NCBI RefSeq assembly: GCF_001665685.1
Contig: NZ_LZTB01000059.1
Location: 1-40,975 of the forward strand
DNA: 40,975 nucleotides
DNA from: Mycobacterium sp. 852013-50091_SCH5140682
Lineage (GTDB): Bacteria > Actinomycetota > Actinomycetes > Mycobacteriales > Mycobacteriaceae
Direction of reading: 5' to 3'
Part shown: piece by piece, positions 33,488 through 40,914 of the stretch
How positions within the stretch are numbered: position 1 is the stretch's first letter
Layout of the letters: each line of letters opens with the position of its first letter
Notes under the pieces: model-generated
What the model was told of the DNA's origin: nothing
The model's input: only the letters and a program-made list of their open reading frames with translations
The model's database searches: none
Program-made: the position numbers and the translations under genes

Positions 33488-34123
33488 CTAGCCGGCAGGC
33501 AGCCGGTCACCCTGCCAGGTGGCCAGGCTGCCGCCGCGCGCGAGTTCCAGCACCGTGCCGTCCGTCTCGAAAGACCGCGCGGGATAACGCAATTCGCTGA
33601 TGCATGCGCGCGGTTCGGCAAGTGCGTCGTCACCGACGGCCCCGCTGCCCAGTTCGACGCGGTGTCGCAGCAGCGGCGTCGCACCGACATCGGCGGACAG
33701 CGTCCCCGACCAGAATCCGTCGCGTTCCCCCCATCGGCCGATCTGTACGCGTTCCCGCAAGCGCAGCCGCGCGGTGTCCGCGAGCCGGATCCGCACGTCG
33801 GTGCCGTGGCTGGATCCGCCGGCGACGACCGTCGGTTGCGGATCGAGATCGAGGTCGCCTGCGTTCTCGATGTCCCACCACGCGGTCGAATGGTCGCTGC
33901 CCGCACCGGGCAGGGTCACCGCGGCCGCGACGGTACGGAGGCGCAGCCGCGCACCGGGCTCGACCACCAACCGCACCTTCAGCGAGTCACCGCCGAGCGG
34001 CGTGGCCGCCGTCGACACCAGATGCACGGTGTCCGGTTCGGTGTGCCTGCCCGCAATGCCGTCACCGCCCTCGATCCGCGCCAGCCGGCCTGGTCGCGCG
34101 ACGACGAGGATGCACGCCCGCAT
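33488..34123 (-). CDS. ureD: Urease accessory protein UreD
   Basis: 211 residues, last gene of the urease operon. It helps deliver nickel and CO2 to the urease apoenzyme together with UreF and UreG. Seen: LVSTAATPLGGDSLKVRLVVEPGARLRLRTVAAAV, then LDLDPQPTVVAGGSSHGTDVRIRLAD. Shorter than the about 270 residues of enterobacterial UreD, as is usual in mycobacteria. The start overlaps the ureG stop by one base (TGATG); an open frame reading further upstream is in ureG and rejected. Confidence 0.85.
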   Translation of the reverse strand: MRACILVVARPGRLARIEGGDGIAGRHTEPDTVHLVSTAATPLGGDSLKVRLVVEPGARLRLRTVAAAVTLPGAGSDHSTAWWDIENAGDLDLDPQPTVVAGGSSHGTDVRIRLADTARLRLRERVQIGRWGERDGFWSGTLSADVGATPLLRHRVELGSGAVGDDALAEPRACISELRYPARSFETDGTVLELARGGSLATWQGDRLPAG

Positions 34124-34809
34124 CACACCGTCGGTGCGTGTGCGAGCGCCAACTGGTCCCGCACCCAGGTCAGCACCGGACCGGCCGACGGGTCGTCGGT
34201 GAGCGAGATCAGCACGGTCGGGCGGTCCTCGCGGACTCTGGCGGCGTCGGAACGCATGACCTCGAGATCGGCCCCGACCATTGGGGCGAGATCGGTCTTG
34301 TTGACCACCAACAGATCCGAGAAGGTCACCCCCGGGCCGCCCTTGCGCGGAACCTTGTCGCCGCCTGCGACGTCGACGACGAAGATCTGGACGTCCACCA
34401 GACCCGACGAGAACGTCGCGGTGAGATTGTCGCCGCCGGACTCGACAAGGATCAGGTCGAGACCGGGATTGGTGTCGATCAGATCGTCGATGGCGTCGAG
34501 GTTGGCGGTGATGTCGTCGCGGATCGCGGTGTGCGGGCATCCGCCGGTCTGCACGGCGGCGATCCGCTCGTCGGGCAGGACCGCGTGTCTGCGCAGGAAA
34601 TCCGCGTCCTCGGTGGTGTAGATGTCGTTGGTCAGCACGGCCAGCGACAGCTCCTCGCGCAGCTGCCGGCACAACGCGGCCACCAGTGCGGTCTTGCCGG
34701 AACCGACCGGCCCGCCGATGCCGATGCGCAACGGCTCGCCCGGCTGTCGCACCCGCTTGGGCCGCGGCGGATGTGCATGCGGTTCACCGTCGATGAGATG
34801 TGGTGGCAT
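34123..34809 (-). CDS. ureG: Urease accessory GTPase UreG
   Basis: 228-residue SIMIBI-class GTPase. P-loop GIGGPVGSGKTAL, TNDIYTTEDADFL, metal-binding TGGCPHTAIRDD, switch LVESGGDNLTATFS, and NKTDLAP for guanine specificity. GTP hydrolysis drives nickel transfer into urease. The N-terminus has a few His residues (HLIDGEPHAHPP) that may help hold nickel. Followed by ureD with a one-base overlap. Confidence 0.95.
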   Translation of the reverse strand: MPPHLIDGEPHAHPPRPKRVRQPGEPLRIGIGGPVGSGKTALVAALCRQLREELSLAVLTNDIYTTEDADFLRRHAVLPDERIAAVQTGGCPHTAIRDDITANLDAIDDLIDTNPGLDLILVESGGDNLTATFSSGLVDVQIFVVDVAGGDKVPRKGGPGVTFSDLLVVNKTDLAPMVGADLEVMRSDAARVREDRPTVLISLTDDPSAGPVLTWVRDQLALAHAPTV

Positions 34810-34826
34810 GGTTGAGATTTCCCCTC

Positions 34827-35462
34827 TCAGGAGACGAACAGAGGTCGCTCACGCTCTGCGTGTTGCTGGGCAAGCACATCCAGGAGCGGATCGGACAGAT
34901 CGGCCAGGCCCGCGACAGCCGACGCGGCGGTGGTCTCACACAGCCCGGACAGTGCGAAAGTCAGCGCCGCGACATCACCGGGGTCCAGCGCGAGCAGTCG
35001 TTGGGCGGCGGTGGCCGATCCGGTCATCGTGGTGTAGACGACCGCGAGCGCTGTCTGCACAGGTGTCAGATCCGCTGCGGCGCCGACAGATCCGGCAGCG
35101 ACGGCGAGATGCGGTCGGACACCGAGGGCGTCCCAATGGTGCTCGGGCCACACCCGCCGGGCCAACCGGACCAGTCCCCGCCCCTGGGCGCGCGATGCCG
35201 CGCGGGACGCCGGAGCCGGTGTACGGGCGTCGGTTTCGGCGTCGCCCGCAGCAGCGTCGAGCACACCGGTACGGACTGCGACAGCCAGCGAGGCCGTCAC
35301 CAAACCATGGGTGCGGATACGCCGCACGAGATACGCCCGCACCGAGCCGACGTCGCTGAGCAACCCGCGGGCCACGGCCTCCTCGACACCACCGGAATGC
35401 ACGTGCCCGCCGGTGGGCAGGCGGGAATCCGCGAGCGTCAACAGCGTTGCCAGACCGGTCAT
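34827..35462 (-). CDS. ureF: Urease accessory protein UreF
   Basis: 211-residue helical chaperone, family text LTLADSRLPTGGHVHSGGVEEAVARG near the start. With UreD it forms the platform on which UreG loads nickel. ATG 35462 lies 14 bp after the ureC stop; a longer frame upstream runs inside ureC and is rejected. Order ureABCFGD is the actinobacterial one and lacks ureE. Confidence 0.9.
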   Translation of the reverse strand: MTGLATLLTLADSRLPTGGHVHSGGVEEAVARGLLSDVGSVRAYLVRRIRTHGLVTASLAVAVRTGVLDAAAGDAETDARTPAPASRAASRAQGRGLVRLARRVWPEHHWDALGVRPHLAVAAGSVGAAADLTPVQTALAVVYTTMTGSATAAQRLLALDPGDVAALTFALSGLCETTAASAVAGLADLSDPLLDVLAQQHAERERPLFVS

Positions 35463-35476
35463 TTCCGCACGCCCGA

Positions 35477-37198
35477 TCAGAACAGGAAGTAGCGCTGGGC
35501 CATCGGCAGTTCGGCCGCGGGCTGCTCCTGCCACACCTCGCCGTCGATGCGCACCGTGAACGTGTCGGGATCCACCTCGATGCGCGGCAACGCATCGTTG
35601 AGCGGCATGTGCGCTTTGCCGATCCGCCGAACATTCTTGACAGCGACCAGCTTTCGCCGGACATCCAGCCGCTCTCCCAGTCCGTCCGCGATGGCCTGGG
35701 GTGCGACGAAGTGCAGTGACGTGGCAGCCGCGGCCGCGGGGGCAGCGCCGAACATGGGCCGCGGCAGGACCGGTTGCGGTGTCGGAATCGAGGCGTTGGC
35801 ATCGCCCATCGCCGCCCAGGCGATCATCCCGCCCTTGAGCACGGCGTGCGGCCGGACCCCGAAGAAGGCCGGCTCCCACAACACCAGATCGGCGAGCTTG
35901 CCCACCTCGACCGAGCCGATCTCGTCATCCATCCCATGCGCGATCGCCGGGCAGATGGTGTATTTCGCGACGTAGCGGCGGACCCGGAGGTTGTCGGCGG
36001 CGCCGTCGCCTTCCAGCGGCCCGCGCCGCCGCTTCATCACATGCGCGGTCTGCCAGGTGCGCAGCACCACTTCGCCGACGCGGCCCATGGCCTGCGCGTC
36101 GCTGCCGATCATCGAGATGGCGCCGATGTCGTGCAGCAGATCCTCGGCAGCGATGGTCGAGGGACGGATGCGGCTTTCCGCGAACGCCAGATCCTCGGGC
36201 ACGCTGGGGTTGAGGTGGTGGCAGACCATCAGCATGTCGAGGTGCTCGTCGAGGGTGTTGACGGTGTGTGGCCGCGTCGGATTGGTGGAGCTGGGCAGCA
36301 CATTGGGGTGACCGGCGACGGTGATGATGTCGGGTGCGTGCCCGCCGCCCGCGCCCTCGGTGTGGTACGCGTGGATGGCGCGGCCCTTGATCGCGGCCAG
36401 CGTGTCCTCCACGAAACCGGCTTCGTTGAGGGTGTCGGTGTGGATGTTGACCTGCACGCCCGCGGCATCGGCCACCGTGAGGCAGGCGTCGATGGCCGCC
36501 GGCGTGGTGCCCCAATCCTCGTGGAGCTTGAAACCCGCTGCGCCGCTGCGCAGTTGCTCCCACATCGCCTCGGCGCTGACGGTGTTGCCCTTGCCCAGCA
36601 GCGCCACGTTGAGAGGCCAGCCGTCGAGTGCCTCGAGCATGCGAGCCAGATGCCAGGCGCCCGGTGTGACCGTGGTGGCCTTGCTGCCCTCGGCCGGGCC
36701 GGTGCCGCCCGCGATGATCGTGGTGATGCCGCCGCCGAGGGCCTCGGCCATGATCTGCGGGCAGATCAGATGCACATGACAGTCGATGGCACCCGCGGTG
36801 AGGATGCGCCCGTTGCCCGCGATGATCTCGGTGGACGGGCCGACCACCAGGTCCGGATGGACCCCGGACATGATGTCGGGGTTCCCGGCCTTGCCGATGG
36901 CGGCGATGCGACCGTCACGGATACCGATGTCGGCCTTGATGATTCCCCAGTGGTCGATGATCACCACGCCCGTGATGACGGTGTCCGGTGCGCCTTCGGC
37001 CCGCGTGACGCGGGCCTGGCCCATCGACTCGCGCAGCACCTTGCCGCCCCCGAACACCGCTTCGTCACCGGCCAATCCCGGCCCGCCGCTGCGGTCTTCG
37101 GTGATCTCGACGAACAACTCGGTGTCGGCCAGCCGGATGCGGTCCCCGGTCGTCGGCCCGAACAGCGCGGCGTAACGCGCCCGGCTCAGCTCACTCAT
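35477..37198 (-). CDS. ureC: Urease alpha subunit UreC (catalytic)
   Basis: 573 residues, standard length. Contains the nickel and active-site elements: CHVHLICPQ (His pair), GAAGFKLHEDWGTTP (carbamylated Lys), VCHHLNPSVPEDLAFAESRIRP (mobile flap with catalytic His) and MIGSDAQAMGR (nickel Asp). Hydrolyses urea to ammonia and carbamate in the cytoplasm. All key residues are present, so the enzyme should be active. The start overlaps ureB by four bases. Confidence 0.97.
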   Translation of the reverse strand: MSELSRARYAALFGPTTGDRIRLADTELFVEITEDRSGGPGLAGDEAVFGGGKVLRESMGQARVTRAEGAPDTVITGVVIIDHWGIIKADIGIRDGRIAAIGKAGNPDIMSGVHPDLVVGPSTEIIAGNGRILTAGAIDCHVHLICPQIMAEALGGGITTIIAGGTGPAEGSKATTVTPGAWHLARMLEALDGWPLNVALLGKGNTVSAEAMWEQLRSGAAGFKLHEDWGTTPAAIDACLTVADAAGVQVNIHTDTLNEAGFVEDTLAAIKGRAIHAYHTEGAGGGHAPDIITVAGHPNVLPSSTNPTRPHTVNTLDEHLDMLMVCHHLNPSVPEDLAFAESRIRPSTIAAEDLLHDIGAISMIGSDAQAMGRVGEVVLRTWQTAHVMKRRRGPLEGDGAADNLRVRRYVAKYTICPAIAHGMDDEIGSVEVGKLADLVLWEPAFFGVRPHAVLKGGMIAWAAMGDANASIPTPQPVLPRPMFGAAPAAAAATSLHFVAPQAIADGLGERLDVRRKLVAVKNVRRIGKAHMPLNDALPRIEVDPDTFTVRIDGEVWQEQPAAELPMAQRYFLF

Positions 37199-37512
37199 GA
37201 GGTTGGGTCCAATCGTCCCGGCGGATTGAGACTGATGCCGTACACCTCGCGGGAACCGGCCAGCGGCACCAGTGAGACACGCTGCAGCACACCGGGTTCG
37301 AAGCGAACCGCGGTACCGGCCGGAATGTCGAGGCGATGGCCGTAGGCCGCCTCACGGTCGAAATCCAGCGCGGCGTTGGCCTGCGGCAGATGCACGTGGC
37401 TGCCGACCTGGACCGGGCGATCCCCGGTGTTGACGACGTCGACGGTGCGGCGCACGGCGTCGGCGTTGATGGTGATTGGTCCGTCGCCGAAGACGATCTC
37501 TCCCGGGATCAT
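37195..37512 (-). CDS. ureB: Urease beta subunit UreB
   Basis: 105-residue structural subunit, starting MIPGEIVFGDGPITIN, with VDVVNTGDRPVQVGSHVHLPQANAALDFDR and DIPAGTAVRFEPG, all canonical. Four-base overlap with ureC; two bases after ureA. Confidence 0.97.
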   Translation of the reverse strand: MIPGEIVFGDGPITINADAVRRTVDVVNTGDRPVQVGSHVHLPQANAALDFDREAAYGHRLDIPAGTAVRFEPGVLQRVSLVPLAGSREVYGISLNPPGRLDPTS

Positions 37513-37514
37513 CG

Positions 37515-37817
37515 TCAGCCGATCGGGTGGTGGACGGTGACCAGCTTGGTGCCGTCCGGGAAAGTGGCCTCCACCTGGACTTCGTCGAGCATCTCCGGCA
37601 CGCCCTCCATCACCTCGTCGCGGCTGAGTACAGTGCGGCCACTGACCATGAGCTCGGCGACCGTGCGCCCGTCGCGCGCACCTTCCAGCAGGTGATCGGT
37701 GATCACCGCAACAGCTTCGGGATGATTGAGCCGCAGCCCGCGGGCTTGTCTGCGCCGAGCCAGTTCGGCGGCATACGACAGCAGCAGCCGTTCGGTCTCG
37801 TGCGGGGTCAATCGCAT
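37515..37817 (-). CDS. ureA: Urease gamma subunit UreA
   Basis: 100 residues from ATG 37817 (MRLTPHETERLLLSYAAELA), the standard length; an upstream ATG would add six residues outside the family alignment. Canonical LNHPEAVAVITDHLLEGARDG and GTKLVTVHHPI are seen. First structural gene of the urease cluster, 53 bp after the hotdog gene, which probably shares its promoter. Confidence 0.95.
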   Translation of the reverse strand: MRLTPHETERLLLSYAAELARRRQARGLRLNHPEAVAVITDHLLEGARDGRTVAELMVSGRTVLSRDEVMEGVPEMLDEVQVEATFPDGTKLVTVHHPIG

Positions 37818-37870
37818 AGAGCGCGATCCTGCCACGGCGGGAGCGAGTCAGCAGCGCACGCGCTTTCCGG

Positions 37871-38275
37871 CTACTCCGTCGGGAGGTTCTGCAGCCGCAC
37901 CTGGCCGCGGGCCACGAGCTTGTCGTTCTCGTCGGTGATGGTGATCAGCCACAGCTGCTGGCGGCGGCCCCTGTGAATCGGCGTGGAAACCGCTGTGACA
38001 GTGCCGGATCCGATTGCCCGCAGAAAGTCGGTGTTGTTGTTGACGCCGACGACGGTTCCCCCGCCGTGCTCGGAGAGCCAGACATGCGCTGACACGCTTG
38101 CCAGGCTCTCGACGATCGCGCAGTAGACGCCACCGTGCATGATCCCCCACGGCTGCAGCAGCTCGTCGGTGATGGTCAGCTGCGCCCGGCCGCCGTCGGG
38201 ACTCAGTTCGACGTACTTGAGGCCGATTACGTTGTCGAATCCCTTGCCGAGGTCCTCGGGCACATCTGTGGTCAC
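37871..38275 (-). CDS. Hotdog-fold thioesterase (PaaI-like)
   Basis: 134 residues with the PaaI/YdiI-type hotdog pattern: PWGIMHGGVYCAIVESLAS (HGG with catalytic-type acidic residue following), VVGVNNNTDFLRAIGSGTVTA and RRQQLWLITITDENDKLVARGQVRL. Probably hydrolyses an acyl- or aryl-CoA; substrate unknown. From memory, Rv1847, which likewise precedes ureABC. It sits between the iron-linked sRNA terminator and ureA, so it may head the urease transcript. Confidence 0.85.
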   Translation of the reverse strand: MTTDVPEDLGKGFDNVIGLKYVELSPDGGRAQLTITDELLQPWGIMHGGVYCAIVESLASVSAHVWLSEHGGGTVVGVNNNTDFLRAIGSGTVTAVSTPIHRGRRQQLWLITITDENDKLVARGQVRLQNLPTE

Positions 38276-38305
38276 AGTCCTCGTGTCTACACGGCCGATC
38301 GCCGT

Positions 38306-38407
38306 AAAGAAGCGGGCGGGTCCCGCGCAATACGCGCGGGACCCGCCCTTCGAGTGGACCGGGGGTCTCTGCAGCCCTCAGGACTCCGGCGCGGTCCGTT
38401 AGCTCGT
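38306..38407 (-). ncRNA. mrsI: Iron-responsive small RNA, MrsI homologue (predicted)
   Basis: A predicted RNA of about 102 nt on the minus strand. It has its own promoter (-35 TTGCTT, -10 TATTAT) overlapped by an IdeR-type iron box, a 5' structured part closed by GGACCG/CGGTCC (38392-38397 with 38356-38361), and a strong terminator (15-bp stem, 5-nt loop, then GCTTCTTT). No ORF of note lies inside. Position between the hotdog gene (Rv1847 equivalent) and blaI (Rv1846c equivalent), strand relative to the hotdog gene and size match M. tuberculosis MrsI (ncRv11846), which is made when iron is low and spares iron by repressing targets such as bfrA. Exact ends are estimates. Confidence 0.8.
38314..38348 (-). 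terminator. Intrinsic terminator of the sRNA
   Basis: Perfect 15-bp stem GGGCGGGTCCCGCGC / GCGCGGGACCCGCCC with a 5-nt loop (38329-38333). On the minus strand it is followed by GCTTCTTT, a partial U-tract that is rare in this GC-rich genome. It also ends transcription from the FhuF-like gene upstream and insulates the hotdog/urease operon. Confidence 0.85.
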
Positions 38408-38413
38408 CCTCGA

Positions 38414-38443
38414 ATAATAGGCAAGGCTGTCCTAATTAAGCAA
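38414..38443 (-). promoter_or_regulatory. sRNA promoter with overlapping IdeR-type iron box
   Basis: Minus strand: -35 TTGCTT (38443-38438), 18-bp spacer, -10 TATTAT (38419-38414), start near 38407. The 19-bp element 38417-38435 (plus strand ATAGGCAAGGCTGTCCTAA) matches the mycobacterial IdeR consensus TTAGGTTAGGCTAACCTAA at 14 of 19 positions and lies over the spacer and -10. Iron-loaded IdeR would block transcription, so the RNA should rise when iron is scarce. Confidence 0.7.
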
Positions 38444-39202
38444 GACCTTCCCTGCCCGCCCCGCGCCCCGAACCGGCAGGCCGAACCCTGCCAGCGCGTC
38501 GAGCACCGCCTGACCACGTCGCATGCTGACAAACTCACTGCAACCGGACAGCAGTGGCACCTGCGTGGCGGCGGAGACAACCGCGGCACCGACCATGTGC
38601 CACATGGCCACCGTTGATATGGCCCCGCCACTGATCTCTACCAATTGGTCGAACAACGGCGCCAGCGCCCGGTGACTGCGATGGGCGACCCAGGTGGTGA
38701 GCGCGGCCTCGTTGGGCAGCGCCACGATGCCGTCGCGGGCCGCGTCGGCGATGCGGGAGGGCCTGCCGCGGAAATGGATGTCGTCGGGCAGGGCCCGCAA
38801 GACCGGGTCGACCACTCCCACCCAGTCGATGGACCCCTCCGAGTCGACATGCACCCAGAGGTTCTCCAGGCCGGTGTCCCAGGCCCGCCCCTCCAAGACC
38901 AGCAGCGGCACCACGCGGCCGATGACGACGTGCGCGAGCGTTGCGGCAAGCTGCTGGGCCACCGCAGCCCGGTTGCCGGTTTCCGCGACGGCCGCGTCGA
39001 ACATGCCCCGCAGCCGGCCGGCGCCGATGGCCTCTTCCAACGGCCACCACCGGCGCCGAGACAGGTCGCGCATCACGGCCACGCCGTAGACACGTGGGCA
39101 CTCCGGATACAGCTCGCGCAGCTTTCGGCTCGATTCGTGCAGCGGCAGCGTCCGCCTGATGGCCATCCCCGCGATCAGGGGATCGTCGACCACGACCGTC
39201 AT
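38432..39202 (-). CDS. FhuF/IucA-C-terminal-like iron-associated protein
   Basis: 256 residues from ATG 39202 (GGGAGG nearby); a longer upstream frame crosses the promoter and is rejected. The central part VIGRVVPLLVLEGRAWDTGLENLWVHVDSEGSIDWVGVVDP resembles the FhuF-like ferric reductase/siderophore domain also found in IucA/IucC proteins, where such a G..E.H/N..V pattern occurs. The C-terminal Cys cluster that binds 2Fe-2S in E. coli FhuF is absent (only one Cys near residue 226), so reductase activity is uncertain. An IdeR-type box overlaps its -10, indicating iron repression. It ends at the sRNA promoter. Function in siderophore-iron release or assembly is inferred. Confidence 0.6.
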   Translation of the reverse strand: MTVVVDDPLIAGMAIRRTLPLHESSRKLRELYPECPRVYGVAVMRDLSRRRWWPLEEAIGAGRLRGMFDAAVAETGNRAAVAQQLAATLAHVVIGRVVPLLVLEGRAWDTGLENLWVHVDSEGSIDWVGVVDPVLRALPDDIHFRGRPSRIADAARDGIVALPNEAALTTWVAHRSHRALAPLFDQLVEISGGAISTVAMWHMVGAAVVSAATQVPLLSGCSEFVSMRRGQAVLDALAGFGLPVRGAGRAGKVLLN

Positions 39203-39228
39203 GACACCTCCCAAGGCTCCCGATTGAG

Positions 39229-39247
39229 TTAGGTTAGCCTTACTATA
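39229..39247 (-). promoter_or_regulatory. IdeR-type iron box over the FhuF-like promoter
   Basis: TTAGGTTAGCCTTACTATA on the plus strand; its complement matches the IdeR consensus at 15 of 19 positions. It overlaps a minus-strand -10 TATAGT (39247-39242) with a possible -35 CTGGCA (39270-39265) 17 bp upstream. Start of the gene is 27 bp downstream. A strong candidate for repression by iron-loaded IdeR. Confidence 0.75.
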
Positions 39248-39330
39248 GCTACGCGCCGGATGGGTGCCAGCCGGTGTGACTGGTTTCACAAGGCCTGGCG
39301 AACATGCGCTGACCTTGGGCTAACCGGCGC

Positions 39331-39392
39331 TGGCAGGGCATCCGCCGACCGCCACATAATCGATACGACGCGCGGTAGTACCGCCGTAGTAC
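39331..39392 (+). promoter_or_regulatory. blaI promoter with candidate BlaI operators
   Basis: -35 TGGCAG (39331-39336), 18-bp spacer, -10 CATAAT (39355-39360), start near 39367. An imperfect palindrome TACGAC-GCGCG-GTAGTA (39364-39380) covers the start, and GTAGTAC recurs at 39375-39381 and 39386-39392, one helical turn apart. BlaI-type repressors bind TAC/GTA dyads and control their own genes, so these are good autoregulatory operators. Inference from pattern. Confidence 0.55.
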
Positions 39393-39424
39393 GCTGGCCT
39401 TACTGCTCAGGAAGTGAACGGAAC

Positions 39425-39841
39425 ATGGCGAAACTGACGCGCCTCGGGGAGCTCGAGCGCGAGGTGATGGACCACCTGTGGTCCGCACCCGAACCCCAAA
39501 CGGTTCGCCAAGTCCACGAGGCGCTGGCCGCCCGCCGCGACTTGGCCTATACGACGATCATGACCGTGCTGCAACGACTCGCGAAGAAGAACTTGGTCGT
39601 ACAGCACCGCGATGATCGGGCGCATCGCTATGCGCCCACGCACGGCCGCGACGAGCTGGTCGCCGGCCTCATGGTCGACGCCCTCGACCAGGCCGCGGAC
39701 TCCGGCAGCCGCCAGGCCGCACTCGTTCATTTCGTCGAGCGGGTCGGTGCGGATGAGGCCGAAGCCCTGCGGCGGGCTCTCGCCGAACTGGAGAGCAAGG
39801 ACCGAATTCCGCCACCGGCTGGCCATTCCAGCATCTCCTGA
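39425..39841 (+). CDS. blaI: BlaI/MecI-family transcriptional repressor
   Basis: 138 residues, same length as M. tuberculosis BlaI (Rv1846c). Winged helix: LGELEREVMDHLWSAPEPQTVRQVHEALAARRDLAYTTIMTVLQRLAKKNLVVQHRDDRAHRYAPT, then a helical dimerisation tail. In M. tuberculosis BlaI represses blaC and respiratory genes and is released by beta-lactam-triggered proteolysis. The M56 protease gene follows after 14 bp as its likely partner. ATG 39425 matches the family start; a longer frame upstream crosses the operators. Confidence 0.92.
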   Translation: MAKLTRLGELEREVMDHLWSAPEPQTVRQVHEALAARRDLAYTTIMTVLQRLAKKNLVVQHRDDRAHRYAPTHGRDELVAGLMVDALDQAADSGSRQAALVHFVERVGADEAEALRRALAELESKDRIPPPAGHSSIS

Positions 39842-39855
39842 GAGAGACTTACGGC

Positions 39856-40839
39856 GTGTCCGCGCTGGCCTTCACACTCGTGGCGCTGGCCCTGGTGGGG
39901 CCGGTGCCCGCGATGTTGGCACGAGCATCCTGGCCTCTGCGGGCCCCCCGCGCGGCAATCGTGTTGTGGCAGTCCATCGCCCTGGCCGCCGTGCTGTCGG
40001 CGTTCTCGGCCGGAATCGCCATCGCGAGCAGGCTGTTCGTGCCCGGCCCGGACGGCCGCCCGACGGCCACCATCACCGGCGAGATCGCCGCACTGAGCCT
40101 GCCTCTCTGGCTGACCTACGTCGTGGTGTTCACGGTCACGCTGTTCATCGGTGCCCGGCTGTGCCTCGCCGTCGTGCAGGTGGCCATCGCCACCCGGCGC
40201 AGGCGCGCGCATCACCGCATGATGGTCGATCTGCTCGGTAAGTCCCGCGAGGGGCTGCCGCACCACGTCTGTACCCCCGCGGGAATCAACGTCCCGCTCG
40301 CCCGCGGTGGCCTGCGAATCCTCGACGTAGCCCAACCGCTGGCCTACTGCCTGCCCGGTGTGCGCAGCCGCGTCGTGGTCAGCGAAGGCACCTTGACCAC
40401 CCTGTCCGACAGTGAGATCGCCGCGATCATCACCCATGAACGAGCACATCTGCGGGCCCGCCACGATCTGGTGCTCGAGATGTTCACCGCGGTGCACGCC
40501 GCATTCCCCCGGTTCGTCCGCAGCGCCAGCGCGCTCGACGCGGTCCGGCTACTGATCGAACTACTGGCCGACGACGCCGCCGTACGGACCGCCGGGCCCA
40601 CGCCGCTGGCGCGCGCCCTGGTCGCGTGTGCCTCGGGCCGCACCCCGTCGGGTGCCATGGCCGCGGGCGGCCCGACGACGGTGATCCGCGTGCGCCGCCT
40701 CGGCGGAAAACCCAACAGCGTCGCGCTCGCGGTGACCGCCTATCTGGCCGCGGTCGCCGTGCTCGTCGTCCCCACGGTCGCCGTGGCCGTCCCTTGGCTG
40801 ACCGAGCTGCGCCGCCTGTTCAGCAGTTGGGCCGGTTAG
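39856..40839 (+). CDS. M56 family membrane metalloprotease (BlaR1-like, without sensor domain)
   Basis: 327 residues from GTG 39856. Four hydrophobic segments: three in the first 110 residues and one near the C-terminus (AYLAAVAVLVVPTVAVAVPWL). Zinc protease motif HERAH (His194, Glu195, His198) with downstream ELLADDAAV providing the third ligand. Equivalent to Rv1845c. In staphylococci the M56 domain of BlaR1 triggers loss of BlaI, but there an extracellular penicillin-binding sensor follows; here none is present, so the signal must enter differently. Operon with blaI. Confidence 0.88.
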   Translation: MSALAFTLVALALVGPVPAMLARASWPLRAPRAAIVLWQSIALAAVLSAFSAGIAIASRLFVPGPDGRPTATITGEIAALSLPLWLTYVVVFTVTLFIGARLCLAVVQVAIATRRRRAHHRMMVDLLGKSREGLPHHVCTPAGINVPLARGGLRILDVAQPLAYCLPGVRSRVVVSEGTLTTLSDSEIAAIITHERAHLRARHDLVLEMFTAVHAAFPRFVRSASALDAVRLLIELLADDAAVRTAGPTPLARALVACASGRTPSGAMAAGGPTTVIRVRRLGGKPNSVALAVTAYLAAVAVLVVPTVAVAVPWLTELRRLFSSWAG

Positions 40840-40861
40840 GCGCGGATGCGCTGCCGGTGGA

Positions 40862-40889
40862 AAAGCGTTTTGCGATAAAGCGTTTTGCG
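40862..40889. repeat. 13-bp direct repeat upstream of gnd
   Basis: AAAGCGTTTTGCG occurs twice at 40862-40874 and 40877-40889, a 15-bp period, in the 75-bp gap before gnd. This AT-richer doublet could be a regulator site or part of the gnd promoter. Confidence 0.5.
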
Positions 40890-40914
40890 GTAACAACTAT
40901 CGAAAGGCTGCTGG

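Noticed and set aside
35774..37345. Long plus-strand open frame antisense to ureC
   Set aside because: ureC on the opposite strand is unambiguous; the antisense translation has no recognisable domain.
39425..40839. Complete beta-lactamase induction locus
   Set aside because: No beta-lactamase gene is present and the M56 protein lacks a penicillin-binding sensor domain.
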